A DNA stretch of 64,000 bases. Source: an uncultured Bacteroidaceae bacterium (lineage in GTDB: Bacteria > Bacteroidota > Bacteroidia > Bacteroidales > Bacteroidaceae). The notes beneath the pieces are model-generated. The model saw nothing but the letters and a program-made list of their open reading frames with translations. It was not told the origin of the DNA and ran no database searches. Positions within the stretch are counted from its first letter, which is position 1; each line of letters starts with the position of its first letter. Where the stretch lies: positions 43,730-107,729 of the forward strand of contig CAJOLZ010000017.1 of assembly GCA_905235575.1 (NCBI GenBank). Reading direction: 5' to 3'. This document shows positions 1-10,450 of the stretch, one piece after another. The position numbers and the translations under genes are program-made.

Positions 1-824
1 TCAATGCCATTCGCGAGGCCAAGGCCAAAGCCAACGACATCCTAATTGTCGACACCGCCGGCCGACAGGCTATCGACGAGGAACTGATGCAGCAGATACA
101 GAACATTCGCGACGCCGTAAACCCCGACGAGATTCTCTTCGTCGTGGATGCCATGACAGGTCAGGATGCTGTCAACACTGCCAAGGAATTCAACGAGCGT
201 CTCGACTATACAGGCGTCATCCTGACGAAGCTCGACGGCGATACGCGCGGAGGCGCTGCGCTGAGCATCCGCACCGTTGTCGACAAGCCCATCAAGTTTG
301 TCGGTACGGGCGAGAAGATGGAAGCCATCGACGTATTCCATCCCAGCCGCATGGCCGACCGCATTCTTGGCATGGGCGACATCGTTTCGCTTGTTGAGCG
401 CGCTCAGGAACAATATGATGAAGCTGAAGCTCGACGGTTGCAAAAGAAGATTCAGAAGAATCAGTTTGACTTCAATGACTTCTATTCCCAGATACAGCAA
501 ATTAAGAAGATGGGAAACTTGAAGGACCTTGCCAGTATGATTCCGGGTGTAGGAAAGGCGTTGAAGGATGTTGATATTGATGACAATGCCTTCAAAAATA
601 TCGAGGCCATCATCCAGAGCATGACTCCCAAGGAGCGTCAGCAGCCCGACCTTCTCAACACCAGTCGTCGTATGCGAATAGCCAAAGGTTCTGGTACGAA
701 CATTCAAGAAGTAAACCGCTTGATAAAGCAGTTCGACCAGACGCGCAAGATGATGAAGATGGTCACTGGCAACAAAGCTACGCAGATGGCAAACATGATG
801 AAGGGACGGATGCCGAAGATGTGA
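1..824 (+). CDS. ffh: Signal recognition particle protein Ffh, C-terminal part (5' truncated by window edge; frame open from base 3)
   Basis: NAIREAKAKANDILIVDTAGRQAIDEELM...VVDAMTGQDAVNTAKEFNE...GVILTKLDGDTRGGAALS (SRP54 GTPase), Met-rich M domain ending MMKGRMPKM. Confidence 0.95.
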   Translation, partial: NAIREAKAKANDILIVDTAGRQAIDEELMQQIQNIRDAVNPDEILFVVDAMTGQDAVNTAKEFNERLDYTGVILTKLDGDTRGGAALSIRTVVDKPIKFVGTGEKMEAIDVFHPSRMADRILGMGDIVSLVERAQEQYDEAEARRLQKKIQKNQFDFNDFYSQIQQIKKMGNLKDLASMIPGVGKALKDVDIDDNAFKNIEAIIQSMTPKERQQPDLLNTSRRMRIAKGSGTNIQEVNRLIKQFDQTRKMMKMVTGNKATQMANMMKGRMPKM

Positions 825-881
825 TTTTCATTTGAAGAGATAAAAAGTACTCCTATTACGAAATGATACAATAAATCAATT

Positions 882-1754
882 ATGACACTAATCGATGGAA
901 AGGCAACAGCCGCAGAAATAAAAGCTGAGATAAAGTCAAAGGTTGAGCAGATGGTGGCTCAGGGGCAGAAGCGTCCTCATTTGGCTGCAATACTTGTAGG
1001 ACACGATGGCGGAAGCGAGACCTACGTGAAGAATAAGGTAATTGCATGCGAGGCTTGTGGCTTTCAGAGCACCCTGCTCCGTTTTGAGGACGACATTACG
1101 GAAGAACAACTCCTTGCTGAGGTTGACAAGCTGAACAATGACGACAGTGTTGACGGCTTCATTGTACAGCTTCCCCTGCCGCGTCACATCAACGAACAGC
1201 ATGTAATAGAGGCCATTGATTATCGCAAGGACGTGGATGGCTTCCATCCCATCAACGTGGGTCGCATGGCCATTGGACTTCCCTGTTTCATCAGTGCTAC
1301 GCCCAAAGGTATTCTGGAACTGCTGAGACGTTATGACATTCCCACAAGCGGCAAACACTGCGTCATACTGGGTCGCAGCAACATCGTGGGTAAGCCTATG
1401 GCACAGCTGATGATGCAGAAACAATATGGCGACAGCACTGTTACTGTTTGTCACAGTCGCAGTAAGACGTTGAAAGAGGAGTGTCGACGCGCCGATATCA
1501 TTATCGCAGCCATCGGACAGCCGGGATTCGTTACGGCCGACATGGTGAAACCCGGTGCCGTCATTGTCGATGTCGGCACCACACGTGTGCCCGATGCCAG
1601 TCGCAAGAGTGGTTTCCGTCTCTCGGGCGATGTCGATTTCGATGCCGTAGCTCCGCTTTGCAGCTACATAACGCCTGTCCCCGGAGGTGTTGGACCCATG
1701 ACCATCTGTATGTTGATGCAGAATACGCTCGACGCCGCCCAAGGGTTGTATTAA
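882..1754 (+). CDS. folD: Bifunctional methylenetetrahydrofolate dehydrogenase/cyclohydrolase
   Basis: [74 protein letters not shown] motifs. Confidence 0.96.
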   Translation: MTLIDGKATAAEIKAEIKSKVEQMVAQGQKRPHLAAILVGHDGGSETYVKNKVIACEACGFQSTLLRFEDDITEEQLLAEVDKLNNDDSVDGFIVQLPLPRHINEQHVIEAIDYRKDVDGFHPINVGRMAIGLPCFISATPKGILELLRRYDIPTSGKHCVILGRSNIVGKPMAQLMMQKQYGDSTVTVCHSRSKTLKEECRRADIIIAAIGQPGFVTADMVKPGAVIVDVGTTRVPDASRKSGFRLSGDVDFDAVAPLCSYITPVPGGVGPMTICMLMQNTLDAAQGLY

Positions 1755-1827
1755 CCCGATATGGGATTATTCACGTCCCGAAGCGAAATTTTTTGGTCAT
1801 TTCCTTGGTCATGTCCGCGGAATGCTC

Positions 1828-1835
1828 TATCTTTG
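1828..1835 (+). promoter_or_regulatory. Bacteroidetes -7 box TATCTTTG upstream of tRNA-His
   Basis: TAnnTTTG match about 43 bp before the tRNA. Confidence 0.6.
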
Positions 1836-1877
1836 CACTCGCAAATCGGGATGGTGATTCCGATACCATATTTAGAT

Positions 1878-1952
1878 GGTGACTATAGTTCAGTTGGTTA
1901 GAGCGTCAGATTGTGGTTCTGAATGTCGTGGGTTCGAGTCCCACTAGTCACC
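1878..1952 (+). tRNA. tRNA-His (anticodon GTG)
   Basis: G-1 + GTGACTA acceptor pairing with TAGTCAC; anticodon arm TCAGATTGTGGTTCTGA; T-loop GTTCGAGTC. Confidence 0.93.
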
Positions 1953-1967
1953 CCCCTCCCTTCCCCA

Positions 1968-2012
1968 GAATCCCCGTATGGAACATTTGTCCCTGCGGGG
2001 ATTCGCTTTTTA
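1968..2012 (+). terminator. Rho-independent terminator
   Basis: GAATCCCCG ... CGGGGATTC stem then GCTTTTT. Confidence 0.8.
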
Positions 2013-2020
2013 TACGGCTT

Positions 2021-3031
2021 TTATCGATTCATCAATCGCTTGAGAGACACAACGATGCGTCTGACGAGCAGTGCGGTGTTCCATGTCATTTCGTTCGACA
2101 TGGCAAGGCGGACGATTTGCGTCCTGCAGTCGCATTCTGCATGCCAGTTGCGTTGCAGTTGCTTCGCTTGGTTTCTCAGGTCGGTAGAGTGCGCACGGAA
2201 AGCGTGCATGGAAAGTTCAAACAGACGTTGGGTGAAGTATTTGTCTACCTCGTGTCCCGTTATCTGATAGTTTGTGCTGAGATAATGGCTGAGGTCGGTT
2301 ACCTGTCTGACAAATTCGAACTGCTCCTTGTCGTTGTGGCGTTCCGAAACACTTTTTTTTCCAACGACGTAGTTCATCGTAATGTCGGGCAGGTAGGCGA
2401 TTTTTCCGCTGCGTGCCATGGCGAAGGCTATCTGTAGGTCCTCGCATCCAAATGCTTTGTTGCGAAACAGATAGGTGTCGGCTTCGTAGGCCCGAAGGAA
2501 TATCTCTTTGCGAAAGAGTGCCGTGCTGAGCTGTATTACGGGGTGACGTCTTTGTGTTACAATTCGCTGCAGCAGTTCTTCGCCTGGCGTGAAGGTCTGT
2601 ATGTGGTCGGAGTCTATCCCGTTGGGGCTTGCGACGTGCGTCTGGGCGTTGTAGTATTGCCATGCCGTGTGTACAAGTGTCACTTCGGGATGTTCTTCCA
2701 GCAGTCGCGATTCTTTTTCCAGCTTCAGTGGGTCGGTCCAGAAATCATCGCCGGCGCAGTCTGTGATATATTCGCCTCGGCTCGAAAGCAGGCAGTCGAA
2801 ATAATTGTCAACGAGGCCTTTGTTGGTTTCGTTGGCAATGATGCGTATGATGTTCGGGTGCTTCTCCGCGTAGCTCTTGCAGATGTCGAGCGTGTGGTCG
2901 GTGGAATGGTCCTCTCCGATGATGATTTCGAAGGGCAGATGGCATTGTTGCATGAGCACTGAGTCGAGTGCGCGACCGATGCTGTCCTCCTGATTGTAGG
3001 TGCAGACGATGACGGAGATGAGGTGTTCCAT
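2021..3031 (-). CDS. Glycosyltransferase family 2
   Basis: MEHLISVIVCTYNQEDSIGRALDSVLMQ...GEDHSTDHTLDIC...AGDDFWTDPLKL. Confidence 0.9.
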   Translation of the reverse strand: MEHLISVIVCTYNQEDSIGRALDSVLMQQCHLPFEIIIGEDHSTDHTLDICKSYAEKHPNIIRIIANETNKGLVDNYFDCLLSSRGEYITDCAGDDFWTDPLKLEKESRLLEEHPEVTLVHTAWQYYNAQTHVASPNGIDSDHIQTFTPGEELLQRIVTQRRHPVIQLSTALFRKEIFLRAYEADTYLFRNKAFGCEDLQIAFAMARSGKIAYLPDITMNYVVGKKSVSERHNDKEQFEFVRQVTDLSHYLSTNYQITGHEVDKYFTQRLFELSMHAFRAHSTDLRNQAKQLQRNWHAECDCRTQIVRLAMSNEMTWNTALLVRRIVVSLKRLMNR

Positions 3032-3074
3032 TTCTTTTGTTTCTTAGTTTCAGGCTTCCGTACTGGTGTTTCGC

Positions 3075-4046
3075 CTACCTTTCCCGTTTCATCCAGGGGA
3101 GTATGCGTAGCAGGATTGCGCGTCCCCAGGCGTGATTTGTCAGCCGTCTGAACCATTCGTATTTGGCTGTGTATCCGCGGTGGGGCAGTGGAAACAGCCC
3201 TTCGGTGCGCAGGGTTTCGATGCAGGTGTCGAGTTCCTGGGGGGAGCGTGTCTGGACGATGATTTGATAGATGTGGTCCATTGTCAGCTGCGCCACGCGT
3301 CGTTCCATGGCCGTACGTTTCTCCTGTGTCAGGTTTTCGGCCAGACGGTTCAGACGGAGCAGTACGCCGTGGTGGTCGTCAATCCGTTTGCGTGTCTTCT
3401 CGTCCGAGACGCTGGTGGTGATGGAGCCGCTGCGCCTGCGGTAGTGGTAGGCCTGTGCATGGGTGACGATGACATGCCCGGCGCGTATCAGCAGCTGAGG
3501 CGTGAATTCTTCGTCCTCGTGATAGATGTCGGGCGTGAAGCGAATATCGCCGAGAATCTCCCTTCTGAAGAGGTATCCGCAGGCCGATGCGTGCAGGTTT
3601 TGGCGGCTCATCAGTTCCGCACCGCTGAGCAGGCGTGTCTGTTCCATGCGTAGTCGTTGTGGCGATGTGCGGTCTGTGAGGTCGAACATCAGCATGTCGG
3701 CTTCCTCATGTTTGCGCAGGAGTCGGAGGCAATGGTCGTAAGGCGTCTTCAGAAGATAGTCGTCGGTGTCGGCAAACTGGATGTATAGGCCGCTTGCAGC
3801 TTCGATGCCCCTGTTGCGGGCGCGGCTGAGTCCGCCATGGTCCTGTCGGATATATTCCACCTCGTTTCCGTAGCGCAGGAGTGTATCGCTCGGGCTGTGC
3901 TCCGAACCGTCGTCCACGACGATTATCTCGCGCTCCTGTCGTGTGAGGGAGAGCGAACGGATGCTCTCGATGCATTCGTGCAACATCGGGAGGGGAATGT
4001 CGTAATACGTCAGGACAAAACTGACGAGTGGTTTCCGCGGTTCCAT
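3075..4046 (-). CDS. Glycosyltransferase family 2 (start corrected to MEPRKPLVSFVLTYYD)
   Basis: VSFVLTYYDIPLPMLHECIESI...IIVVDDGS...GLSRARNRGIEAASGLYIQFADTDDYL; TACCTTTG box at 4057-4064 (minus) excludes the longer ORF start. Confidence 0.88.
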   Translation of the reverse strand: MEPRKPLVSFVLTYYDIPLPMLHECIESIRSLSLTRQEREIIVVDDGSEHSPSDTLLRYGNEVEYIRQDHGGLSRARNRGIEAASGLYIQFADTDDYLLKTPYDHCLRLLRKHEEADMLMFDLTDRTSPQRLRMEQTRLLSGAELMSRQNLHASACGYLFRREILGDIRFTPDIYHEDEEFTPQLLIRAGHVIVTHAQAYHYRRRSGSITTSVSDEKTRKRIDDHHGVLLRLNRLAENLTQEKRTAMERRVAQLTMDHIYQIIVQTRSPQELDTCIETLRTEGLFPLPHRGYTAKYEWFRRLTNHAWGRAILLRILPWMKRER

Positions 4047-4133
4047 TGTCTGCATGCAAAGGTAGCGTAAAAATGCGAAACGTCCAAATTCCTCCCCTCG
4101 GTAATTGGATTTTGGGGGCAGCGGGCTGCGCGA

Positions 4134-4200
4134 AAAAACGCACCACGCTGCGTCGGGCGTCGCACCACGTTGCGCAGGCTGTCGCACCACGTTGCGTTTT
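4134..4200. repeat. 22-bp-period palindromic array #1 (3 cores)
   Basis: CGCACCACGCTGCG-8-CGCACCACGTTGCG-8-CGCACCACGTTGCGTTTT, cores at 4139, 4161, 4183. Confidence 0.95.
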
Positions 4201-4250
4201 CGCTCCCTCCACGGTACATCTTCAGAGCCTCTTTCTTCGTGTGGATACAA

Positions 4251-4284
4251 AAAAACTCCCTGCCGGTTGTGGCAGGGAGTTTTT
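4251..4284. terminator. Bidirectional-looking terminator downstream of the GGGtGRT gene
   Basis: AAAAACTCCCTGCC ggttgt GGCAGGGAGTTTTT perfect 14-bp stem. Confidence 0.88.
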
Positions 4285-4308
4285 CGTTTATTCAGAATGG
4301 GGATTCGC

Positions 4309-5328
4309 TTACTTGTGATTCAGTGCGAGGTCCACGTTTACGGCGCATGCTACGGAGCATCCAACCATGGGGTTGTTGCCGATTCCCAGGAAGCCCATCA
4401 TCTCCACGTGTGCGGGCACCGAGCTGGAGCCTGCAAACTGAGCGTCGGAGTGCATACGGCCCAGTGTGTCGGTCATACCGTACGAAGCAGGTCCGGCAGC
4501 CATGTTGTCGGGGTGCAGGGTACGGCCTGTGCCACCACCGCTGGCCACGCTGAAGTATGCCTTGCCGGCGCGGATGCGCTCTTTCTTATAGGTACCTGCC
4601 ACGGGGTGCTGGAAGCGTGTGGGGTTGGTGGAGTTTCCGGTGATGCTCACGTCAACATCTTCCTTCCACAGGATGGCAACGCCCTCGCGCACGTCATCGG
4701 CACCATAGCAGTTGACGGCTGCACGCGGTCCCTTCGAGTAGGGGATGGTCTTCACCACTTTCAGTTCGCCGGTGTAGTAGTCGAACTTCGTCTGTACGTA
4801 GGTGAAGCCGTTGATGCGGCTGATGATCATGGCAGCGTCCTTGCCGAGGCCGTTCAGGATGCAGCGCAGGGGCTTGTCGGCTGGTCTCGACTTGTTGGCC
4901 ATCTGAGCAATCTTGATGGCGCCTTCGGCAGCTGCGAACGACTCGTGTCCGGCCAGGAAGGCGAAGCACTTTGTCTCGGGGCTGAGCAGACGTGCGGCCA
5001 GTTCGCCGTGTCCGATACCCACCTTGCGGTCGTCGGCCACAGAACCGGGGATGCAGAAGCTCTGCAGACCCTCGCCGATGTATTCGGCAGCCTTCACAGC
5101 GTCGGGCGCCTTCTCCTTGAGAGCGATGGCGGTGCCCACCACGTAGGCCCACTTTGCGTTCTCGAAGCAAATCATCTGTGTCTCTTCACAGGTCAGGTAG
5201 GGGTCGAGCCCGGCGTCCTCGCAAATCTGGTTGGCTTCCTCAATGGAGGCTATGCCGTGTGCATTCAGGCAGGCAAGAATCTGCTTGATGCGACGGTCTT
5301 GTGATTCGAATTTTACTTCACGTATCAT
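4309..5328 (-). CDS. GGGtGRT family protein
   Basis: Contains FSVASGGGTGRTLHPDNMAAGPASYGMTD; 339 aa; next to an IscU/NifU-like gene. Confidence 0.85.
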   Translation of the reverse strand: MIREVKFESQDRRIKQILACLNAHGIASIEEANQICEDAGLDPYLTCEETQMICFENAKWAYVVGTAIALKEKAPDAVKAAEYIGEGLQSFCIPGSVADDRKVGIGHGELAARLLSPETKCFAFLAGHESFAAAEGAIKIAQMANKSRPADKPLRCILNGLGKDAAMIISRINGFTYVQTKFDYYTGELKVVKTIPYSKGPRAAVNCYGADDVREGVAILWKEDVDVSITGNSTNPTRFQHPVAGTYKKERIRAGKAYFSVASGGGTGRTLHPDNMAAGPASYGMTDTLGRMHSDAQFAGSSSVPAHVEMMGFLGIGNNPMVGCSVACAVNVDLALNHK

Positions 5329-5369
5329 ATTCTTTTACTTTATTCGGTTATTGGGGAAACTGTGGGATA

Positions 5370-6044
5370 TTATTCTTTGCGGGGGTCGATGGCCTTCACT
5401 GCGCCGTCCTCGGGCTTCGTGCGACCGTATGTGCCTGTAACGCTCTTGAGTGCCTCGTCGGCGGGAACGCCTTTCTTCACGGCATCCAGGAACTTACCCA
5501 TGTGTACGAACTCGTATCCGCAGGCCTGGTCGTCCTCGTCGAGGTACATCTTGGTGATGTATCCCTCGGTGAGCTGCAGGTAGCGTGTGCCCTTCACCTT
5601 GGTTCCGTAGAGAGTACCGGTCTGGCTGATGAGGCCCTTGCCCAGGTCTTCCAGTCCGGCGCCAATCATCAGACCGCCCTCCGAGAAGGCGCTCTGTGTG
5701 CGTCCGTAGACGATCTGCAGGAAGAGCTCGCGCATGGCGGTGTTGATGGCGTCGCACACCAGGTCGGTGTTCAGTGCCTCCAGGATGGTCTTGCCCGGCA
5801 GAATCTCACTTGCCATGGCAGCCGAGTGTGTCATACCCGAGCAGCCGATGGTCTCGATGAGGCATTCTTCGATGATGCCGTCTTTCACGTTGAGCGTCAG
5901 CTTGCAGGCACCCTGCTGGGGGGCACACCATCCCACACCGTGGGTCAGTCCGCTGATGTCCTTGATTTCCTTTGCCTGAATCCATTTTCCTTCCTCGGGA
6001 ATAGGAGCAGGGCCATGATTGGGGCCTTTGGCCACGCAACACAT
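5370..6044 (-). CDS. IscU/NifU-like iron-sulfur scaffold protein (apparent N-terminal frameshift; ancestral start probably 6072)
   Basis: GVGWCAPQQGACKLTLNVKDGIIEECLIETIGCSGMTHSAAMASEILPGKTILEALNTDLVCDAINTAMRELFLQIVYGRTQSAFSEGGL. Confidence 0.85.
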   Translation of the reverse strand: MCCVAKGPNHGPAPIPEEGKWIQAKEIKDISGLTHGVGWCAPQQGACKLTLNVKDGIIEECLIETIGCSGMTHSAAMASEILPGKTILEALNTDLVCDAINTAMRELFLQIVYGRTQSAFSEGGLMIGAGLEDLGKGLISQTGTLYGTKVKGTRYLQLTEGYITKMYLDEDDQACGYEFVHMGKFLDAVKKGVPADEALKSVTGTYGRTKPEDGAVKAIDPRKE

Positions 6045-6211
6045 GTTCTGTTACTTCTTTTGAATAGACCATAATGCTTTTAAGTTGTTTTTTGTATGTA
6101 TTTATATAAGGTATTTCAAAACCGATGCAAATATAACTAAAATTGGGTATATGACAAATCATTTTGCAAGGTTTTTTCGGCTGTGCAGGAAATTTCTGGC
6201 ATAGTGAGAGG

Positions 6212-6299
6212 AAAACACACCACGCTTTGTTGCCTGTCGCACCACGTTGCGACGCCCTGCGCACCACGTTGCGACGCCCTGCGCACCACGGTGCGTTTT
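6212..6299. repeat. 22-bp-period palindromic array #2 (3 cores + degenerate left core)
   Basis: AAAACACACCACGCTTTG, then CGCACCACGTTGCG x2, CGCACCACGGTGCGTTTT; cores at 6238, 6260, 6282. Confidence 0.95.
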
Positions 6300-6428
6300 C
6301 GGTCGCTCCACGGTGCATGTTGCAGCGCGCCCTCCGCAGCCTTGTCATTTTGCCTCTGTGTGCGGCTCTCAAACGGCTTCGGAACGTAAAAATATGTCTC
6401 CAGATTTGCACATCTCGCGAAATATCGC

Positions 6429-6436
6429 TATCTTTG
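6429..6436 (+). promoter_or_regulatory. -7 box TATCTTTG upstream of gyrA
   Basis: TAnnTTTG match 55 bp before ATG. Confidence 0.6.
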
Positions 6437-6491
6437 TACCAAAATAAGGCTCTGCGGAGCTCTGAGGAAAAGTAATACTAAACATTTAATA

Positions 6492-9014
6492 ATGGAAGAT
6501 CAGGAAAGAATTATTAAAGTCGACATCGAGGCCGAAATGAAGAAAAGCTACATCGACTACTCGATGAGCGTCATCGTGGCCCGCGCCTTGCCCGACGTCC
6601 GCGACGGTTTCAAACCCGTACACCGTCGCATACTCTTCGGAATGAAAGAGTTGGGCAACCTGCACAGCAAACCCTACAAGAAATGTGCACGTATCGTGGG
6701 CGAGGTGCTCGGAAAATATCATCCCCACGGCGACAGTTCGGTCTACGGCGCGCTGGTGCGTATGGCCCAGGAGTGGAACATGCGCTGCACGCTGGTGGAC
6801 GGACAAGGCAACTTCGGCTCACTCGACGGAGACAGTCCCGCAGCCATGCGATATACCGAGGCGCGCCTCTCGCTCATGGGCGAGGCCATGATGGACGACC
6901 TCGACAAGGATACCGTGGACATGACCACCAACTTCGACGACACACTGCTGGAGCCCACCGTGATGCCCACACGCATACCCAACCTGCTCGTGAACGGAGC
7001 CACAGGTATCGCAGTGGGTATGGCCACCAACATCCCCACGCACAACCTGGGCGAGGTGATTGATGCATGTGTTGCATACGTTGATAATCATGATATTACC
7101 ATAGACCAACTGATGCAATACGTCAAGGGCCCCGACTTTCCCACGGGAGCCTACATCATGGGTCTGCAGGGCATTCGTGACGCCTACGAGACCGGGCGCG
7201 GACGCATCGTGATGCGTGCCAAAGCCGACATCGAGGCCGGAGAGACACACGACAAAATCGTCATCTCGGAAATACCTTACGGAGTCAACAAGCAGCAGCT
7301 CATCGAATACATCGCACAGCTGGTGAACGAAAAGAAGCTGGACGGCATCAGCAACGCCAACGACGAGAGCGACCGCGAAGGTATGCGCATAGTCATTGAC
7401 GTGAAGCGCGACGCCAACGCACGCGTGGTGCTCAACAAACTCTTCAAGATGACGCCGCTGCAGACCAGCTTCAGCGTGAACAGCATAGCCCTCGTGAAAG
7501 GACGTCCGCGCCTGCTCACACTGAAAGACTGCATCAGCAACTTCGTAGAACACCGCCACGAAGTGGTGATACGCCGCACGAAGTTCGACCTCAAGAAAGC
7601 CGAAGAACGTGCACACATACTGGAGGGACTCATCATCGCCAGCGACAACATCGACGAGGTCGTGCACATCATCCGTGGCAGCAAGACACCTGTTGACGCT
7701 CAACGCAACCTGGAAGCACGCTTCGACCTGGACGAACTGCAGAGTAAGGCCATCGTCGACATGCGACTGGCACAGCTCACCGGACTTCGTCAGGAAGACC
7801 TCCACAATGAGTACAACGACCTGCAGGAACGCATCAAATACCTCAACCAAATCCTGACCGACGACGAACTCTGCCGCAAGGTAATCAAGGACGAACTCAT
7901 CGAAGTGAAGGAACAATACGGTGACGCACGCCGCACAGAAATAATGCCCAGCGCAGAGGAGTTCAATGCCGAAGATTTCTATGCCGACGACGAAGTGGTG
8001 GTGACACTGAGCAACATGGGATACATCAAGCGTACACCGCTGGCCGAATTCAAGGCTCAAGGCCGTGGCGGCATAGGCGTGAAAGCCTCCGCAACCCGCG
8101 ACAACGACTTCATTGAGAAGATATATCCGGCAACGATGCACAACACCATGCTCTTCTTCACCAACCGCGGACGCTGCTATTGGCTCAAGGTGTACGACAT
8201 TCCTGAGGGAAGCAAAACCAACAAAGGACGTGCCATCCAGAACATGTTGCAGATAGAACCGGGCGACAACATCAACGCTTGCCTCTGCATACGCAAGCTG
8301 CAAGACCCCGACTTCTGCCAGAACCACTACGTGATATTCTGCACCCGCCAGGGCATTATCAAGAAGACGCGCCTGACAGAGTACAGCCGTCCGCGCACCA
8401 ACGGTGTGATTGCAGTGAACATACGCGAGGACGACAGCGTGGTGACCGTGGGACTGACCAACGGACACAACGAAATCATCGTGGCCAACGCAGGTGGACG
8501 TGCCGTGCGCTTCAACGAAGACCACGTGCGTGCCATGGGACGTAACAGCACCGGAGTGCAGAGCATCATACTCGACGACGACCCGCGCGACGGCGTAGTG
8601 GGCATGTGTGTGATTAACGATGCAGAAAACGAATCCATCATGGTGCTCTCGGAACAAGGTTTCGGAAAACGCACAGACGTGGAGGAATATCGCAAGACGA
8701 GCCGACATGCCAAGGGCGTGAAGACACTCAACATCACCGAAAAGACCGGCTATCTGGTGGCCATACTGGTGGTGAAGGACGAAGACGACCTGATGATTAT
8801 CAACAAGAGCGGAACCACCATCCGCCTGCATGCCGATGCCATCAAGGAAACCAAGAACCGAGTGACGCAAGGTACAAAGGTCATCGAACTGAAAAAACGT
8901 AACGATGTGATAAGTCATCTGAGTGTCGTACCACGCGACGACGATGCTCCCGAAGGCGAGCAAGAAGCCGATGAAAGTGCTGCACCGGAGACCGAAACAC
9001 CCATTACAGAGTAA
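6492..9014 (+). CDS. gyrA: DNA gyrase subunit A
   Basis: [33 protein letters not shown] ... [24 protein letters not shown]-terminal beta-pinwheel repeats. Confidence 0.97.
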   Translation: MEDQERIIKVDIEAEMKKSYIDYSMSVIVARALPDVRDGFKPVHRRILFGMKELGNLHSKPYKKCARIVGEVLGKYHPHGDSSVYGALVRMAQEWNMRCTLVDGQGNFGSLDGDSPAAMRYTEARLSLMGEAMMDDLDKDTVDMTTNFDDTLLEPTVMPTRIPNLLVNGATGIAVGMATNIPTHNLGEVIDACVAYVDNHDITIDQLMQYVKGPDFPTGAYIMGLQGIRDAYETGRGRIVMRAKADIEAGETHDKIVISEIPYGVNKQQLIEYIAQLVNEKKLDGISNANDESDREGMRIVIDVKRDANARVVLNKLFKMTPLQTSFSVNSIALVKGRPRLLTLKDCISNFVEHRHEVVIRRTKFDLKKAEERAHILEGLIIASDNIDEVVHIIRGSKTPVDAQRNLEARFDLDELQSKAIVDMRLAQLTGLRQEDLHNEYNDLQERIKYLNQILTDDELCRKVIKDELIEVKEQYGDARRTEIMPSAEEFNAEDFYADDEVVVTLSNMGYIKRTPLAEFKAQGRGGIGVKASATRDNDFIEKIYPATMHNTMLFFTNRGRCYWLKVYDIPEGSKTNKGRAIQNMLQIEPGDNINACLCIRKLQDPDFCQNHYVIFCTRQGIIKKTRLTEYSRPRTNGVIAVNIREDDSVVTVGLTNGHNEIIVANAGGRAVRFNEDHVRAMGRNSTGVQSIILDDDPRDGVVGMCVINDAENESIMVLSEQGFGKRTDVEEYRKTSRHAKGVKTLNITEKTGYLVAILVVKDEDDLMIINKSGTTIRLHADAIKETKNRVTQGTKVIELKKRNDVISHLSVVPRDDDAPEGEQEADESAAPETETPITE

Positions 9015-9049
9015 AAAAAGAGAAAAACAACCCTTAAAGCGATACGAAA

Positions 9050-10369
9050 ATGAAAAAGATTATTCTATCGATTGCCATGTGCATGCTCGCAGGTAGCATG
9101 ATGGCACAGAACGACAAGGCTGCCGCAAAGGCTGCAGCTGCCGCACAGAAAGCCGCTCAGAAGGAAGCAAAAAGCCAAATGGCGGAGGCTCAGAAGATCA
9201 GGGACGAACTCTATGCAAAGCTGGAGGATAAGGAACATCCTCTTGCCGAAGACGAGATTATCTCCTCAAGCCGCAAAGGACTGGACTTGATTTCGAAGGC
9301 CCTCAAGAGCGGATTGGTAGACCAGAAAAAGTTGGGTGAGGCATACAAGATAAACGCCGACTTGGCTATACTGCCACACAACACTTGTCTGCAGTCGGCT
9401 GTTGACAAAATGCCGTTCGACACTGTATTTTTCTATGACAACCTCTTCGCCCTTACCGATGCGCTCCATAACGAACTGAAGTACACCCCTGAGGTGAAAG
9501 GCGAACAAGGCAATCAGAACTATCTGAAAGGTAAACGCCTCAGTCTGCAGCAGAGTGCTGACTACTATATCTATGCAGCACAGTTTGAGAATGATTGCAA
9601 ACGTTTCGACCGCGCCATTGCTGCTTATGACTTTGCATTGCACTATGGCGAGAAGTATCCTGAGATAGCCTCTGATTTGAAGCTTCGTGTTACCCCTGAA
9701 CAGATTGCATATTATGCATATCATTCGGCTCACAATGGCAGCATCTACGATGCAATGGATAAGTATTATCCTCTTGCTGTGAAGTTTGAGGAAGGTGCCC
9801 TCGGCGTGCGTCAGGTACGTGCCCTGTCGTATCTCGAACGTGGCGATACTGCTTCATGGGCTGGGTACATTCACGACATCTGTATCGAGAATCCCAAAGA
9901 TAATGTCGACAACATTCAGGTTCTCCTCTCTTACTATCAGAATGAAGGAGTTGACAAAATGGAAAAGTTTGCCGATGAGGTGATTGCTGTCGATGAAGAG
10001 ATTCTTATTGCTCAATATGCCAAGGGATTCATCTATTTCCAGGCTGAGAAATACGATGAAGCATTGAAGTGGTACGAGAAGTGCAACAAGATTGACCCCA
10101 CGTACTACGACGCATGGTATCAGGCTGGCCTTTGCAAGTTCCGCGAGGCATTGGCACTGAATACCACCATCAGCAGCATCAAGAACCAGACTGAGGCTAA
10201 AAAGACACTTGAGCAGACCAAGAAACTCTTCGGTGAAGCAATCCCGTATTTCGAGAAAGCTCGTGAGTGTACACCCGATCAGCCGCAGAAGTGGGCCTAT
10301 GAGTTGAAGCAGTGTTATTCCGTAATCGGTGAGTCGGCAAAGGCTGCCGCTATGGACGCTCTGCTCTGA
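9050..10369 (+). CDS. Secreted TPR-containing protein
   Basis: Signal peptide MKKIILSIAMCMLAGSMMAQ, Ala/Lys-rich helix, TPR-like AKGFIYFQAEKYDEALKWYEKCNKIDPTYYDAWYQAG. Confidence 0.8.
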   Translation: MKKIILSIAMCMLAGSMMAQNDKAAAKAAAAAQKAAQKEAKSQMAEAQKIRDELYAKLEDKEHPLAEDEIISSSRKGLDLISKALKSGLVDQKKLGEAYKINADLAILPHNTCLQSAVDKMPFDTVFFYDNLFALTDALHNELKYTPEVKGEQGNQNYLKGKRLSLQQSADYYIYAAQFENDCKRFDRAIAAYDFALHYGEKYPEIASDLKLRVTPEQIAYYAYHSAHNGSIYDAMDKYYPLAVKFEEGALGVRQVRALSYLERGDTASWAGYIHDICIENPKDNVDNIQVLLSYYQNEGVDKMEKFADEVIAVDEEILIAQYAKGFIYFQAEKYDEALKWYEKCNKIDPTYYDAWYQAGLCKFREALALNTTISSIKNQTEAKKTLEQTKKLFGEAIPYFEKARECTPDQPQKWAYELKQCYSVIGESAKAAAMDALL

Positions 10370-10382
10370 TACAAACAATACG

Positions 10383-10424
10383 AATTAAGGTAGGGCGCAT
10401 TGTGCAGCCCTACCTTAATTTTAT
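10383..10424. terminator. Strong hairpin terminator between tandem TPR genes
   Basis: AATTAAGGTAGGGC ... GCCCTACCTTAATT + TTAT. Confidence 0.85.
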
Positions 10425-10450
10425 ATAAACAGACAAAATTATCTATTGAG

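Noticed and set aside
4105-5304. 399-aa plus-strand ORF through array #1 and across the GGGtGRT gene
   Set aside because: Antisense to a conserved CDS; its N-terminus is translated repeat array.
6819-8963. 714-aa ORF antisense to gyrA
   Set aside because: Open only because of codon bias on the opposite strand of a confident gyrA; His/Val-rich low-information translation.
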